Below the pieces are notes generated by a model, which was not told the origin of the DNA, made no database searches, and was given only the letters and a program-made list of their open reading frames with translations. A program made the translations under genes and the position numbers. From Rebecca billardiae RCC1528 (lineage: Eukaryota; Haptophyta): a DNA stretch of 64,000 nt. The stretch is from NCBI GenBank assembly GCA_965240325.2, contig OZ251239.1, positions 1,426,001 through 1,490,000 of the forward strand. The letters are read 5' to 3'. Each line of letters starts with the position of its first letter. Within the stretch, counting starts at the first letter, position 1. Shown piece after piece: positions 9,840 to 19,821 of the stretch.

Positions 9840-11040
9840 CGCGCCGATTGCGGGCCGTAAGGGGGGGCCGAGGACAGCCAGCACGCGCGACCCGAGGGCC
9901 GCGCACGCCGACCGCGGGCCGGAGGGTGGCCAAGGGACAGCCGGCACGCGCGACCCGAGGGCCGCGCGCGCCGACCGCGGGCCGGAGGGAGGCCAAGGGA
10001 CGGCCGGCACGCGCGACCCGAGGGCCGCGCGCGCCGACCGCGGGCCGGGGCCAAGGGACGGCAAGCACGCGCGACCCGAGGGCCGCGCGCGCCGACCGCG
10101 GGCCGGAGGGAGGCCAAGGGACGGCCGGCACGCGCGACCCGAGGGCCTCGCGCGCCGACCGCGGGCCGGAGGGTGGCCAAGGGACGGCCGGCACGCGCGA
10201 CCAGAGGGCCGCGCGCGCCGACCGCGGGCCGGAGGGTGGCCAAGGGACGGCCGGCACGCGCGACCCGAGGGCCGCGCGCGCCGACCGCGGGCCGGGGCCA
10301 AGGGACGGCCGGCACGCGCGACCCGAGGGCCGCGCGCGCCGACCGCGGGCCGGAGGGAGGCCAAGGGACGGCCGGCACGCGCGACCCGAGGGCCGCGCGC
10401 GCCGACCGCGGGCCGGAGGGTGGCCAAGGGACGGCCGGCACGCGCGACCCGAGGGCCTCGCGCGCCGACCGCGGGCCGGAGGGAGGCCAAGGGACGGCCG
10501 GCACGCGCGACCCGAGGGCCGCGCGCGCCGACCGCGGGCCGGAGGGTGGCCAAGGGACGGCCGGCACGCGCGACCCGAGGGCCGCGCGCGCCGACCGCGG
10601 GCCGGGGCCAAGGGACGGCCGGCACGCGCGACCCGAGGGCCGCGCGCGCCGACCGCGGGCCGGAGGGTGGCCAAGGGACGGCCGGCACGCGCGACCCGAG
10701 GGCCTCGCGCGCCGACCGCGGGCCGGAGGGAGGCCAAGGGACGGCCGGCACGCGCGACCCGAGGGCCGCGCGCGCCGACCGCGGGCCGGAGGGTGGCCAA
10801 GGGACGGCCGGCACGCGCGACCAGAGGGCCGCGCGCGCCGACCGCGGGCCGGAGGGAGGCCAAGGGACGGCCGGCACGCGCGACCAGAGGGCCGCGCGCG
10901 CCGACCGCGGGCCGGAGGGAGGCCAAGGGACGGCCGGCACGCGCGACCCGAGGGCCGCGCGCGCCGACCGCGGGCCGGAGGGTGGCCAAGGGACGGCCGG
11001 CACGCGCGACCCGAGGGCCGCGCGCGCCGACCGCGGGCCG
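9840..11040. repeat. 63-bp satellite array (about 18-19 units)
   Basis: Head-to-tail units built round GGCCAAGGGACGGCCGGCA and CGACCCGAGGGCCGCGCGC, 63 bp long, with a recurrent 57-bp variant missing six bases in the GGAGGGTGG part. About 85 percent G+C, so nearly every frame is open. Because 63 is divisible by 3 the plus frames give 21-residue Arg/Ala/Gly/Pro repeats (TRDPRAARADRGP); I regard these as non-coding because the same holds on the opposite strand and there is no unique flanking protein domain. Confidence 0.92.
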
Positions 11041-13057
11041 AAGGTCGAGCGGCGCGGGCGTGCGCACGCCGCTGCGCGGGCGAGCGGCGGCGAGCGCCGG
11101 CGAGCGGAGAGCGTGCAGCGAGCACGAGCGCGCCGGGTGCGAGCGGCGCAGCCACCGTGCCGCGGGGCGACGGCGGCGGAGCGAGCCGACGAGGCAGAAG
11201 CGCGCCGCGCGTCGATGAGCGCGCGAGCAGCACGCCGCTGCCAAGCGGCGCGGGCGTGTGCACGCCCCCGCGCGGGCGAGCGGCGGCGAGCGGCGGCGTG
11301 CGGAGAGCGTGCAGCGAGCATGAGCGCGCTGAGCGCGAGCGGCGCAGCCACCGTGCCGCGGGGCGACGGCGGCGGAGCGAGCTGACGAGGCAGGAGCGCG
11401 GCGCACGCCGATGAGCGCGCGAGCAGCACGCCGCTGCCAAGCGGCGCGGGCGTGTGCACGCCCCTGCGCGGGCAAGCGGCGGCGAGCGGCGGCGTGCGGA
11501 GAGCGTGCAGCGAGCATGAGCGCGCCGAGTGCGAGCGGCGTGACCACCGTGCCGCGGGGCGACGGCGGCGGAGCGAGCCGACGAGGCAGGAGCGCGCCGC
11601 GCGTCGATGAGCGCGCGAGCAGCACGCCGCTGCCAAGCGGTGCGGGCGTGTGCATGCCCCTGCGCGGGCGAGCGGCGGCGAGCGGCGGCGTGCGGAGAGC
11701 GTGCAGCGAGCATGCGCGCGCCGAGTGCGAGCGGCGTGACCACCGTGCCGCGGGGCGACGGCAGCGGAGCGGGCCGACGAGGCAGGAGCGCGCCGCGCGT
11801 CGATGAGCGCGCGAGCAGCACGCCGCTGCCAAGCGGCGCGGGCGTGTGCACGCCCCTGCGCGGGCGAGCGGCGGCGAGCGGCGGCGTGCGGAGAGCGTGC
11901 AGCGAGCGGGCGAGCGGCGGCGAGCGGCGGCGTGCGGAGAGCGTGCAGCGAGCACGAGCGCGCCGAGTGCGAGCGGCGCAGCCACCGTGCCGCGGGGCGA
12001 CGGCGGCGGAGCGAGCCGACGAGGCAGGAGCGCGCCGCGCGTCGATGAGCGCGCGAGCAGCACGCCGCTGCCAAGCGGTGCGGGCGTGTGCATGCCCCTG
12101 CGCGGGCGAGCGGCGGCGAGCGGCGGCGTGCGGAGAGCGTGCAGCGAGCACGAGCGCGCCGAGTGCGAGCGGCGTGACCACCGTGCCGCGGGGCGACGGC
12201 GGCGGAGCGAGCCGACGAGGCAGGAGCGCGCCGCGCGTCGATGAGCGCGCGAGCAGCACGCCGCTGCCAAGCGGCGCGGGCGTGTGCACGCCCCTGCGCG
12301 GGCGAGCGGCGGCGAGCGGCGGCGTGCGGAGAGCGTGCAGCGAGCACGAGCGCGCCGAGCGCGTCGATGAGCGCGCGAGCAGCACGCCGCTGCCAAGCGG
12401 CGCGGGCGTGTGCACGCCCCTGCGCGGGCGAGCGGCGGCGAGCGGCGGCGTGCGGAGAGCGTGCAGCGAGCACGAGCGCGCCGAGTGCGAGCGGCGTGAC
12501 CACCGTGCCGCGGGGCGACGGCGGCGGAGCGAGCCGACGAGGCAGGAGCGCGCCGCGCGTCGATGAGCGCGCGAGCAGCACGCCGCTGCCAAGCGGCGCG
12601 GGCGTGCGCACGCCCCTGTGCGGGCGAGCGGCGGCGAGCGGCGGCGTGCAGAGAGCGTGCAGCGAGCACGAGCGCGCCGAGTGCGAGCGGCGCAGCCACC
12701 GTGCCGCGGGGCGACGGCGGCGGAGCGAGCCGACGAGGCAGGAGCGCGCCGCGCGTCGACGAGCGCGCGAGCAGCACGCCGCTGCCAAGCGGCGCGGGCG
12801 TGTGCACGCCCCGGGGCGGGCGAGCGGCGGCGAGTGGCGGCGAGCGGAGAGCGTGCAGCGAGCACGAGCGCGCCGAGTGCGAGCGGCGCAGCCACCGTGC
12901 CGCGGGGCGACGGCGGCGGAGCGAGCCGACGAGGCAGGAGCGCGGCGCGCGTCGACGAGCGCGCGAGCAGCACGCCGCTGCCAAGCGGCGCGGGCGTGTG
13001 CACGCCCCTGGGCGGGCGAGCGGCGGCGGGCGGCGGCGTGCGGAGAGCGTGCAGCTG
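11041..13057. repeat. 196-bp satellite array (about 10 units, some partial)
   Basis: Units recognised by GATGAGCGCGCGAGCAGCAC recurring at about 11214, 11410, 11606, 11802, 12044, 12240, 12366 and 12562, mostly 196 bp apart. 196 is not a multiple of 3, so any reading frame shifts with each unit; this is direct evidence against coding. Short internal duplications explain the two irregular spacings (242 and 126 bp). Confidence 0.92.
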
Positions 13058-13542
13058 CAGCTTGGACGACGCAGCTCGAGAGCCGCCAAGCCACACGACA
13101 GCGAGGCACGAAGGACATCGCGCACAGGGCGCCTCGAAGCTGCGGGCCGCCGGAAACAGCTGCAGCCATCAGGACAGTGGGCGCTTCCGACGGGTGCTCG
13201 CTGCGAGTGAGCGGGAGGCATGCAGCAGCGACGGTAACGGTTGGCTCGGCGCCTGATGAAAAACCCAGTTCACGAATTGGCCGTCCTGACCGCCATGCCA
13301 ACCATGCCTAGTTAGCCTATGGCCCAGGAGCAGCGCAGTGAGTAGGTCGTTCTAGGCCGCCGTGCGTGCACACAGAGCACGGGCTCGAAAGTCCCTTGTG
13401 GCACGAGAAGAGGGTGGCCAAGATGGCAGCCGGACTTGAGCTCGGCCGCCTGGCTCAGGCTGAATGGCAGGCAGGTGTTGATACGGCGCATTGCGCTCCC
13501 ACCGTCCTCTTAGACAATCAGTTATTGTGCCAATAACCCCAC
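13058..13542 (+). repeat. Duplicated segment Y, copy 2
   Basis: Second copy of the 485-base segment at 8606-9090. It ends at the same base as copy 1 (CCCCAC) and is followed by an AT/GT microsatellite instead of segment X. Confidence 0.9.

Positions 13543-13586
<44 letters not shown>
13543..13586. repeat. (AT)n(GT)n compound microsatellite
   Basis: A short AT run passes into about 16 GT dinucleotides. It abuts the right end of segment Y, just as (TA)n abuts the left end of segment X. Confidence 0.95.
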
Positions 13587-13588
<2 letters not shown>

Positions 13589-13652
13589 TCCTGCACAAAG
13601 ATTGAAGCGGCGCCAATCGATGTGTATATATACTTGTGTGAGGTGGGGATTT

Positions 13653-13912
13653 GTCCCTGGATGACGGGAAGAGCGACTGAGCCGACGGTGCCAAAGCTGA
13701 GCGCAGACTGCGCCAGCGTGTGGCAGCAACTGGTTGTCCCTGGATGACGGGAAGAGCGACTGAGCCGACGGTGCCAAAGCTGAGCGCAGACTGCGCCAGC
13801 GTGTGGCAGCAAGGTCCCGTTTGTGAGCAGGAGAGGTCCCTGGATGACGGGAAGAGCGACTGAGCCGACGGTGCCAAAGCTGAGCGCAGACTGCGCCAGC
13901 GTGTGGCAGCAA
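13653..13912 (+). repeat. 77-bp element, three direct copies
   Basis: GTCCCTGGATGACGGGAAGA...GTGTGGCAGCAA occurs at 13653-13729, 13736-13812 and 13836-13912, apparently identical, separated by 6 and 23 bases. No known RNA fold or gene recognised. Confidence 0.93.
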
Positions 13913-14369
13913 GGTCCCTGGCTCAGGCGAGCATAGCACTCACAGGCCTGACAACAGCAAGCTCGTCAACCACAACGGAGGCTGCAGGGGCGGATGGCGG
14001 GTTGAGCGACGAGCGAGCGAGCACGAGCAAAGAAGCACGCGACGGCGAAGGAGATGGGGCCTCGTTTGCTGATGATGAGGCAAGGGGCCGACTGGCAGTA
14101 ACTGATGAGCAGCTTGTGAGCTCGGCGCGAAAGGTCGTAAAGTGCCGATTTGTGTGAGCTCGACTGGTTAGTTGCTTGATGAACTGGAAAGCTGCCACTC
14201 GGATGACTGCAGATGATCTTGGATATGATCTCGAGCGCCGTACCAGCACGAAGCAACTACCTGCAGGATCAGGTAGACGATGGAGGCCCTTGGCCTTGGC
14301 TGTCACGACACTGCGACGCATCACCTTCCAGCCTCCCGACACATTCGGTTATAACTGCGTTATAACGCC

Positions 14370-14373
<4 letters not shown>
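13913..14373. other. Intergenic, no supported gene
   Basis: Lower GC than the satellites. Short ORFs on both strands (84 codons plus, 139 codons minus) overlap each other and show no motif. Could hold an exon of an unrecognised gene. Confidence 0.5.

Positions 14374-14432
<59 letters not shown>
14374..14432. repeat. (AT)n microsatellite
   Basis: Almost pure AT dinucleotides with one interruption near the start. The 241 bases that follow, up to the WSC gene stop, hold nothing recognisable. Confidence 0.95.
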
Positions 14433-14433
<1 letters not shown>

Positions 14434-14673
14434 CTATACCGCCCGGCCATCATATTCCGTGCTGCTATACTCGCGCGCTGCGCCGATCGATATTCATCGT
14501 CATCATCAATATTCCCAGCGCTAGCAGAGTGGCCAGACCTGACCCATCCGAGCAGTCCGGTCGCGGACCGTGAGCTCAGCTGACCGATCGCGGCCGCCAC
14601 GCTCGGCGGCATCTCTCGTCGACGTGGCTTGCGACGATCGCCGCCGCGCGCAGCTGCTTCCGCCCGCCGTCAA

Positions 14674-15924
14674 TCAAGCGTACAGGCCCGCGCGCGAGCA
14701 GTCGTGCCAGTCGAGTCCGGTGCAGTAGACGGGCATCCAGCACGTCACGCTCGAGTAGCGCGTGCTCAGCTGGTGCTCGCCCTCGGACACCTGGCCGCAC
14801 GTGAACGTCGGCGGGTAGAAGCCCTGCTTCGCGCAGCCGCCGCGCGCGAACGGCGTCGGGAAGTCGATCACCGGCTCGTACCCGCCGCCGCCGCCGCACG
14901 AGCTCGGCGGCTTGGGGATGGCGTCGTTGGGCGACGCGCGCATGCCGCAGAAGCAGCGGCGCTCGCGCAGCGCGAGGCCGTAGAACGTGTAGTTGCCCAT
15001 GTAGCACGCGTTGCGGCACTCCGTCGTGCTGAACCCCCAGTGCGCGCCGCCGTACGGCTGCACGTCCAGCACGGCCGACGGCCCGTTGTGCCCGCAGCCG
15101 CGCATGCCGTGCCGGAAGCAGCCGACGTACCGAGTGCCGGCGAGGCACGGCAGCTCGTTCACGTTCCGGACGAGCGAGCTGTTCGCGCCGAGGAAGAGCG
15201 GGTAGCCGGTGGTGTACACGGCGAGGTGGCGGTCGTCGCCGCACGCGCGCGCGCGGCCGTACTCGGCCGCGCCCTCGAGCGCGCACGGCTCGCCGCACGC
15301 CGCCGTGCCGCTGAACCGAGGCTTGCCGATCTCGGCGCCGAGATCGAGCAGGTTGTGCGCGCAGTAGCACTCGTCCCCCAGCATCGCAAAGTACTGCGCG
15401 CGGCCGCGAGGGGCACCGCGCGCGGTGAGGGCGCCGCGCACGGGGCGGCGCCGTGCAGCCGCCTGCTGCGCGGTTTCGCGCGCACGGGCGCGCACCTCGT
15501 AGTTGGTGGCGGCGCCCTGCCTGAGAGCGTCGCTCAGGTTGCCACGGAATCGCGACGACATGAACGAGTAGCAGAGGAGCTGGCACGTGGCCGAGGTCAT
15601 GCCCGTGGCGGCGCGCGTCGCGTACTGGAGCAACCGTCGCCGTTCGCCGCGCGAGCCCATGCTCACGCAGCCGATGTACTCGCTATACTCCACACACGGC
15701 GGGTTGAGGAGGTTGGCCGCATGCACAAAGCGCTTCTCCGCGCTGGCCGTCTCCGCGCCGGCGTGCGCGCGCACCACGCCGCCGGCTCGTCGGCTCCGGC
15801 TGTGCAAGGGTATGCTGGGGCGCGAGGCGCGCGAGAGAGCGAGGCAGCCGAGGAGCGCGATGGCGAGCACCCCGGCCACGGCGAGCGCACCCACCAGCGC
15901 GCGGCGCGTTAGCGGCGCCGCCAT
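14674..15924 (-). CDS. Membrane-anchored WSC-domain protein
   Basis: 416 codons from the ATG at 15924 (MAAPLTRR), chosen because a textbook signal anchor follows at once (about residues 9-29, ALVGALAVAGVLAIALLGCL) and because a longer open frame would run through the divergent sulfotransferase gene. The exterior part contains two WSC-type modules with paired cysteines: YIGCVSMG...CQLLCYSF...DECYCAHN in the first, and RYVGCFRHG...TECRNACYMGNYTFYGLA...RCFCGM in the second, then a Cys-rich tail. WSC domains bind or sense carbohydrate, mostly in cell-wall sensors and extracellular enzymes. It is head-to-head with a Golgi-type sulfotransferase 118 bp away, suggesting joint expression in extracellular-polysaccharide biology (inference). 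Confidence 0.78.
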   Translation of the reverse strand: MAAPLTRRALVGALAVAGVLAIALLGCLALSRASRPSIPLHSRSRRAGGVVRAHAGAETASAEKRFVHAANLLNPPCVEYSEYIGCVSMGSRGERRRLLQYATRAATGMTSATCQLLCYSFMSSRFRGNLSDALRQGAATNYEVRARARETAQQAAARRRPVRGALTARGAPRGRAQYFAMLGDECYCAHNLLDLGAEIGKPRFSGTAACGEPCALEGAAEYGRARACGDDRHLAVYTTGYPLFLGANSSLVRNVNELPCLAGTRYVGCFRHGMRGCGHNGPSAVLDVQPYGGAHWGFSTTECRNACYMGNYTFYGLALRERRCFCGMRASPNDAIPKPPSSCGGGGGYEPVIDFPTPFARGGCAKQGFYPPTFTCGQVSEGEHQLSTRYSSVTCWMPVYCTGLDWHDCSRAGLYA

Positions 15925-16042
15925 GGTCGTTCCGCCGCCGGCCACAAAGGAGCTCCCGGACGCACGGCGGCGGCGGTGGCTCCAGCGGTCGACGATCGAC
16001 AGCTCTGGTCCCACGATGGCGTAAGCATCTCCGGCGGCACAC
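15925..16042. promoter_or_regulatory. Bidirectional promoter, WSC gene / sulfotransferase
   Basis: Only 118 bp separate the two start codons, so both 5-prime UTRs and core promoters must lie here. No TATA box is evident. Confidence 0.6.
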
Positions 16043-18043
16043 ATGAGCCTTCTGCGGCCTGCCCTGTCCGCCGTGGTCGTGGCGTGCCTGGCGTTCGTGC
16101 TGCTCCTCTTCCACGCGGAATGGAACTCCAAGCGCTGGCCGGCCGCCCGCGTCGATGAGCTCGTGACGCTCACCGCTGCGGACGAGAGCGCGCCGAGCGC
16201 TCCGGGCGCGACCGTGCGCCTGAGCAGCACCGGCGCCGCGGACGAGAGCGCGGCGCGCGGCGCGGGCGAGGATCCCGCGAGCGCGTCCGAGCCGGCCGCA
16301 GGCGAGAACCTCGCGCCGGACGACGCCGAGGCGCGCGCCGCGACCCGCGCCGCAGCCGGAGCCGCTCGGAGCTCTGCGCAGCCGGCAGCGGCGCGCAGCA
16401 GCTCGGCGGCTGCAGCGCCGGCCGCGCCGCGCCGCCCGTCCGGCCCGGCGCGCCCGCGCTCGCCGGCGGCGCGCGGCGCCGCCCAGGACGCGCAGGCCGC
16501 CGAGCTGCGGGCCGCGGCCGCGGTGCGCGCGCTCGAGCTCGAGGGCGAGCAGATCGGCGGGTTCCCGTACCTGATGCTGCTCGGCACGAGCAAGGGCGGC
16601 TCGACGTTTCTGTTCGAGTGCATGGAGCAGGCGTTCCACCCGCGCGTGGTGTGCGGCGCGGACAACGCGTCCAGGTGGACGCGCGAGTTCTGCGGCGAGC
16701 GCCGCTTCCTGCTGCCCGCCGTCCGGCTGCACTACGTGCCGCCCGACGCGGCCGCGGGGCGCGCGCAGCCGACCGTGCGGATTAATTCGATTAAGGAGAA
16801 TTACGTGTTCACGCGCGGCATGTACCGCGGGCCGACGGTCGAGCCGGAGCGGCAGCGCTTCTACCGCGGGCCGAAGCTGCCGCTCAGCTTCTGGGAGCAC
16901 CGGCGCTGGACCACGAGCGACCCCGCCGCCGCGCGCGAGATGCTGCGCGCCACGATGCGCGCGTGCGCCGAGCACGTCGGCGCCAACCAGAGCTGCCCGC
17001 TGCGCGACTTCCGCGCCGAGGGCCGGCCCTACTCGTTCCGGGGGATGGAGAACGCGCGCGAGGGCGAGGGCTGCGGCTTCAAGCGCGGGCCGCCGCCGCC
17101 CGACGACGAGGTCGGCATCTCGACGCACCCGCTGTGCAAGGCGCGCGGCCGCGGCTACGTCAACCGCAACCTGCTGGACGTGCGCGCGTTCCCGCCCGTG
17201 CCGCCCGACGCGCCGCCGGGTGAGCCGTGGCGCGCGCGGCTGCTGGCGTACGACGGCTGCCCGTACAACCTGGGCTCGGCGCGCGCGCCCGACATCCTGC
17301 AGCACATGTTCTCGAGCGCGCGCGCCGCCGCCGCCATGCGCTTCATCGTGCTGCTCCGCGACCCGATCGACCGCGCGTACTCCGAGTGGGCGATGACCAA
17401 CCGGTGGCGGGGCCAGATGCACGCGGGCGGCACCTTCTGGAGGCACGCGCGGCAGCAGGTCGCCGAGCTGCGCGAGTGCCTTGGCGCGGAGCTCGCGCCG
17501 ATGCTGCACGGCAACCTGAGCGACGCGCGCTTCGTGGAGCTGTACCACGAGTGCATCAGCGCCGACTACTACTCGTACATCAAGAACTCGCTGTACGGCC
17601 TCCACCTGCGCAACTGGCTGCGCTACTTCCCCCCAGAGAGCTTCCTGCTGATGGAGACAGAGAAGATGGCGCGGATGAAGGCGCCGCAGCTGCTCGCGTT
17701 CGTCGCGCGCTTCACCGGCCTGCACTTCGACGCGGCCGAGTTCGCGAGGCACCCGAGCGCGAGCTCCGTGCGCCGCGCGTGCGAGCCCAAGCCCAAGGGC
17801 AACCGCTCGCCCAACCTCAAGTCCGACGGCTCGACCAGCACGCCGGTCGACCCGCGCGCGCGCGCCGCGCTGCACCGCTTCTTCTTCCCAGACGGCGCGA
17901 CGCCGCGCATGCACATGCTCCCGCCGCCGCAGCTGCAGGTCTGGGCGGACCGCGTGCTGGCCGCGGCCGCGAGCGCGCGCGCCGCGGCGGCCAGCGCCGG
18001 GGAGGGCAGTGGCCAGCAGCCTGAATTGCAAGCAGCATCGTAA
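16043..18043 (+). CDS. Golgi-type carbohydrate sulfotransferase (type II membrane)
   Basis: 666 codons. Residues about 8-25 (ALSAVVVACLAFVLLLF) form a signal anchor after a short cytosolic tail, followed by a long Ala/Ser/Pro stem (about 40-165). The catalytic part opens with YLMLLGTSKGGSTFLFE; GTSKGGST at 181-188 is the 5-prime phosphosulfate-binding loop of PAPS-dependent sulfotransferases (GTxKGGTT type), with K184 the expected catalytic Lys. RDPIDRAYSEW at 439-449 is the 3-prime phosphate-binding motif (RxPxxRxxSxY/W). The order and spacing resemble heparan/chondroitin-type and related algal enzymes that sulfate cell-surface glycans. Many paired Cys residues fit a luminal domain. The acceptor is not predictable. 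No intron is needed: the frame is continuous and motif-consistent. Confidence 0.85.
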   Translation: MSLLRPALSAVVVACLAFVLLLFHAEWNSKRWPAARVDELVTLTAADESAPSAPGATVRLSSTGAADESAARGAGEDPASASEPAAGENLAPDDAEARAATRAAAGAARSSAQPAAARSSSAAAAPAAPRRPSGPARPRSPAARGAAQDAQAAELRAAAAVRALELEGEQIGGFPYLMLLGTSKGGSTFLFECMEQAFHPRVVCGADNASRWTREFCGERRFLLPAVRLHYVPPDAAAGRAQPTVRINSIKENYVFTRGMYRGPTVEPERQRFYRGPKLPLSFWEHRRWTTSDPAAAREMLRATMRACAEHVGANQSCPLRDFRAEGRPYSFRGMENAREGEGCGFKRGPPPPDDEVGISTHPLCKARGRGYVNRNLLDVRAFPPVPPDAPPGEPWRARLLAYDGCPYNLGSARAPDILQHMFSSARAAAAMRFIVLLRDPIDRAYSEWAMTNRWRGQMHAGGTFWRHARQQVAELRECLGAELAPMLHGNLSDARFVELYHECISADYYSYIKNSLYGLHLRNWLRYFPPESFLLMETEKMARMKAPQLLAFVARFTGLHFDAAEFARHPSASSVRRACEPKPKGNRSPNLKSDGSTSTPVDPRARAALHRFFFPDGATPRMHMLPPPQLQVWADRVLAAAASARAAAASAGEGSGQQPELQAAS

Positions 18044-18506
18044 GTTAGCCTGCGAAGGCCGCCACGCGCGCTCTGATGACTGACTGCCGATCTAGCTGCT
18101 AGTGCCGATACGTCGGTCTGCCGTCGGCTGCGTGGCCATATTCGGCGCCGACTCTCATCGAAGCGACCGACCATGAAAAAATGAACGCCATCATCACCGT
18201 GGCCGTGCGGACGGATCGCGGCCCCGGCCGCCCGGCCGCCCGGCTCCGCGGCCTGAGGCCTCCTCGCGGCCCGGCCCGACTCGGCGGCGGCGGCTGAGCG
18301 GGGCCTGGTCGACGGCGCTTCGCGCGATACAGTCGCGGCCCAGCCATGCGCGCAGACGGTGTGGACCGCCGAGCGCACAGTGTCACCCGTTCGTCACCAT
18401 TGCATCTTGATCGATGACGCCACGCCGCGTCGACGGCGCGTCGTTGCCCCGGCCGCTCGGCAGGACTTGCGAGGACGAAACCCGCGACCGGTAGTCTTCG
18501 GCGGCC
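18044..18506. other. Intergenic, no gene seen
   Basis: Contains the sulfotransferase 3-prime flank and the promoter side of the next gene. No ORF with recognisable features. Confidence 0.55.
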
Positions 18507-19821
18507 ATGCTGCTCGGACGGGCGCTCGCGAGCCGAGCGCGCGCGGCGGCGCAGGCGTGCCCGCGCGCGCTCGCGCTCCCGCTGCTGCAGCGCACGACGG
18601 GCGTGGTCGCGCGTAGCGTGGGCACCAAGGCCTCCAACGCCGCGGGCCAGTCCATCTTCGAGCTCGGCCAGGTCGACCGCGGCTTCTTCCAAGGGACGGC
18701 GATGCTCGCGGCGGTGATGGCGGGGACGCAGCTGGTCCCGGTGGAGACGCAGGCGGAGGCGATCCGGCGGCTGGCGCAAGGGTTTCGCGCCCTCGGCCTC
18801 CGCGCCTCGTGCATCTCCGACGACGTGCTCGTCAACGACTTCCTGCGCAAGAACGCGCTGGCGGCGCAGAATGTTCTGATCGCTTCGCCCACGTTCTATT
18901 TCCTCTTCGCATACATCACGGACCAGTCGCTCGGCGTGTGCGCGATGCGCGCGCTGACCGGGACGATGCGCATCGTCCCGTTCATGTTCCTCTTCTACGG
19001 CGCCTTCGCCTGCCTCGCCCCCTTCGCCGCGCAGTGGGTGATGCTGTCGAATAATCAGACGTACGAGCAGGCGGTGACCCCCGCCAACGTCGGGCTGATG
19101 CTCGGAGGTGCGGCGCGAACGGGCGCTCGGGCGCGCGGGGCGGGGGGCGCGGGAAGGGGTGCGACCGGCGCACCGCGCGCGCGCGCCGCGCCGCGCGCGC
19201 CCTTGACTCGAGCGCGCGCGTGCCCGCCCACAACGCCGTGGCCGCGCCACTTCTGCTGCCGCCACCGCCGTGACTGCGCCGCCGCCGTCGCCGCCGCCAG
19301 GCTTCGTCTTCGTCGAGGCTGTGGTCGAGCTGCGCGGCTGCGGCGTCACCTTCGCGCAGATGACGCTCTCGTCGTTCCTCATCTTCGTCCCCGCGCTGGT
19401 CGGCCGGCTCGCCGCGGGCGTGCTCACGCAGCAGTCCAAGGTCGGGCAGGAGTCGCCGCCGCTCGTCCCGGCTGAGTGGGCGGCGGGAGCTGAGTGGCAG
19501 CGCGCCGCGCACAAGGTGAGCCGCGCGCTCTGCCTGGACATGGACTTCCTCACGACCGCGGCGGGGACGTCGGTGTTCCAGCACGTGCTCAACGCCGTCA
19601 CCTTCGTGCTGCTCACGCGCGGCAACAAGTCGACCATCGGCGACATCTTCCGGTTCCTCTGCTTCGGGGTCAATAACACACTCGCCTCGGGCGCGGCGCA
19701 GACGCTGCGCACGTTCGTGATGCGCACGCTCTTCGGGCTCTCGTGGAACATGGCGAGCAGCCAGCCGTGGGAGACGCCCGCGTTCGACCGCGCCGCCGCC
19801 GCCGCCTCGGCGCAGCACTAG
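18507..19821 (+). CDS. Predicted organellar multi-pass membrane protein, two exons
   Basis: Exon 1 18507-19107, intron 19108-19300 (GT...AG, 193 nt), exon 2 19301-19821; 373 residues. The intron call rests on low-complexity sequence confined to it, clean splice sites, and a coherent hydrophobic protein on either side (LMLG|GFVFVEAVVEL). Residues 1-40 are rich in Arg/Ala/Leu and lack acids (MLLGRALASRARAAAQA...), a mitochondrial-type presequence. The body has several hydrophobic spans, including NVLIASPTFYFLFAYI, IVPFMFLFYGAFACLAPF and FAQMTLSSFLIFVPALVG. VPVETQAEAIRRL and the closing GDIFRFLCFG...SGAAQTLRTFVMRTLFG are faintly reminiscent of mitochondrial carrier (SLC25) repeats, but canonical Px[DE]xx[KR] signatures are absent. 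Function unknown; a degenerate carrier is the best guess. Confidence 0.7.

Noticed and set aside
9093-13301. 1402-codon minus-strand ORF and the 400-1240-codon ORFs on both strands of the satellite block
   Set aside because: They exist because the satellites are about 85 percent G+C and stop-poor; the same DNA is open in several frames, the 196-bp unit breaks any fixed frame, and there is no domain.
13923-14342. 139-codon minus-strand ORF
   Set aside because: It overlaps a plus-strand ORF of equal quality and neither shows a domain or signal; kept only as a remark in the intergenic entry.
15925-16665. Extension of the WSC-protein frame to 663 codons
   Set aside because: It runs antisense through the sulfotransferase; the signal anchor directly after the ATG at 15924 marks the start.
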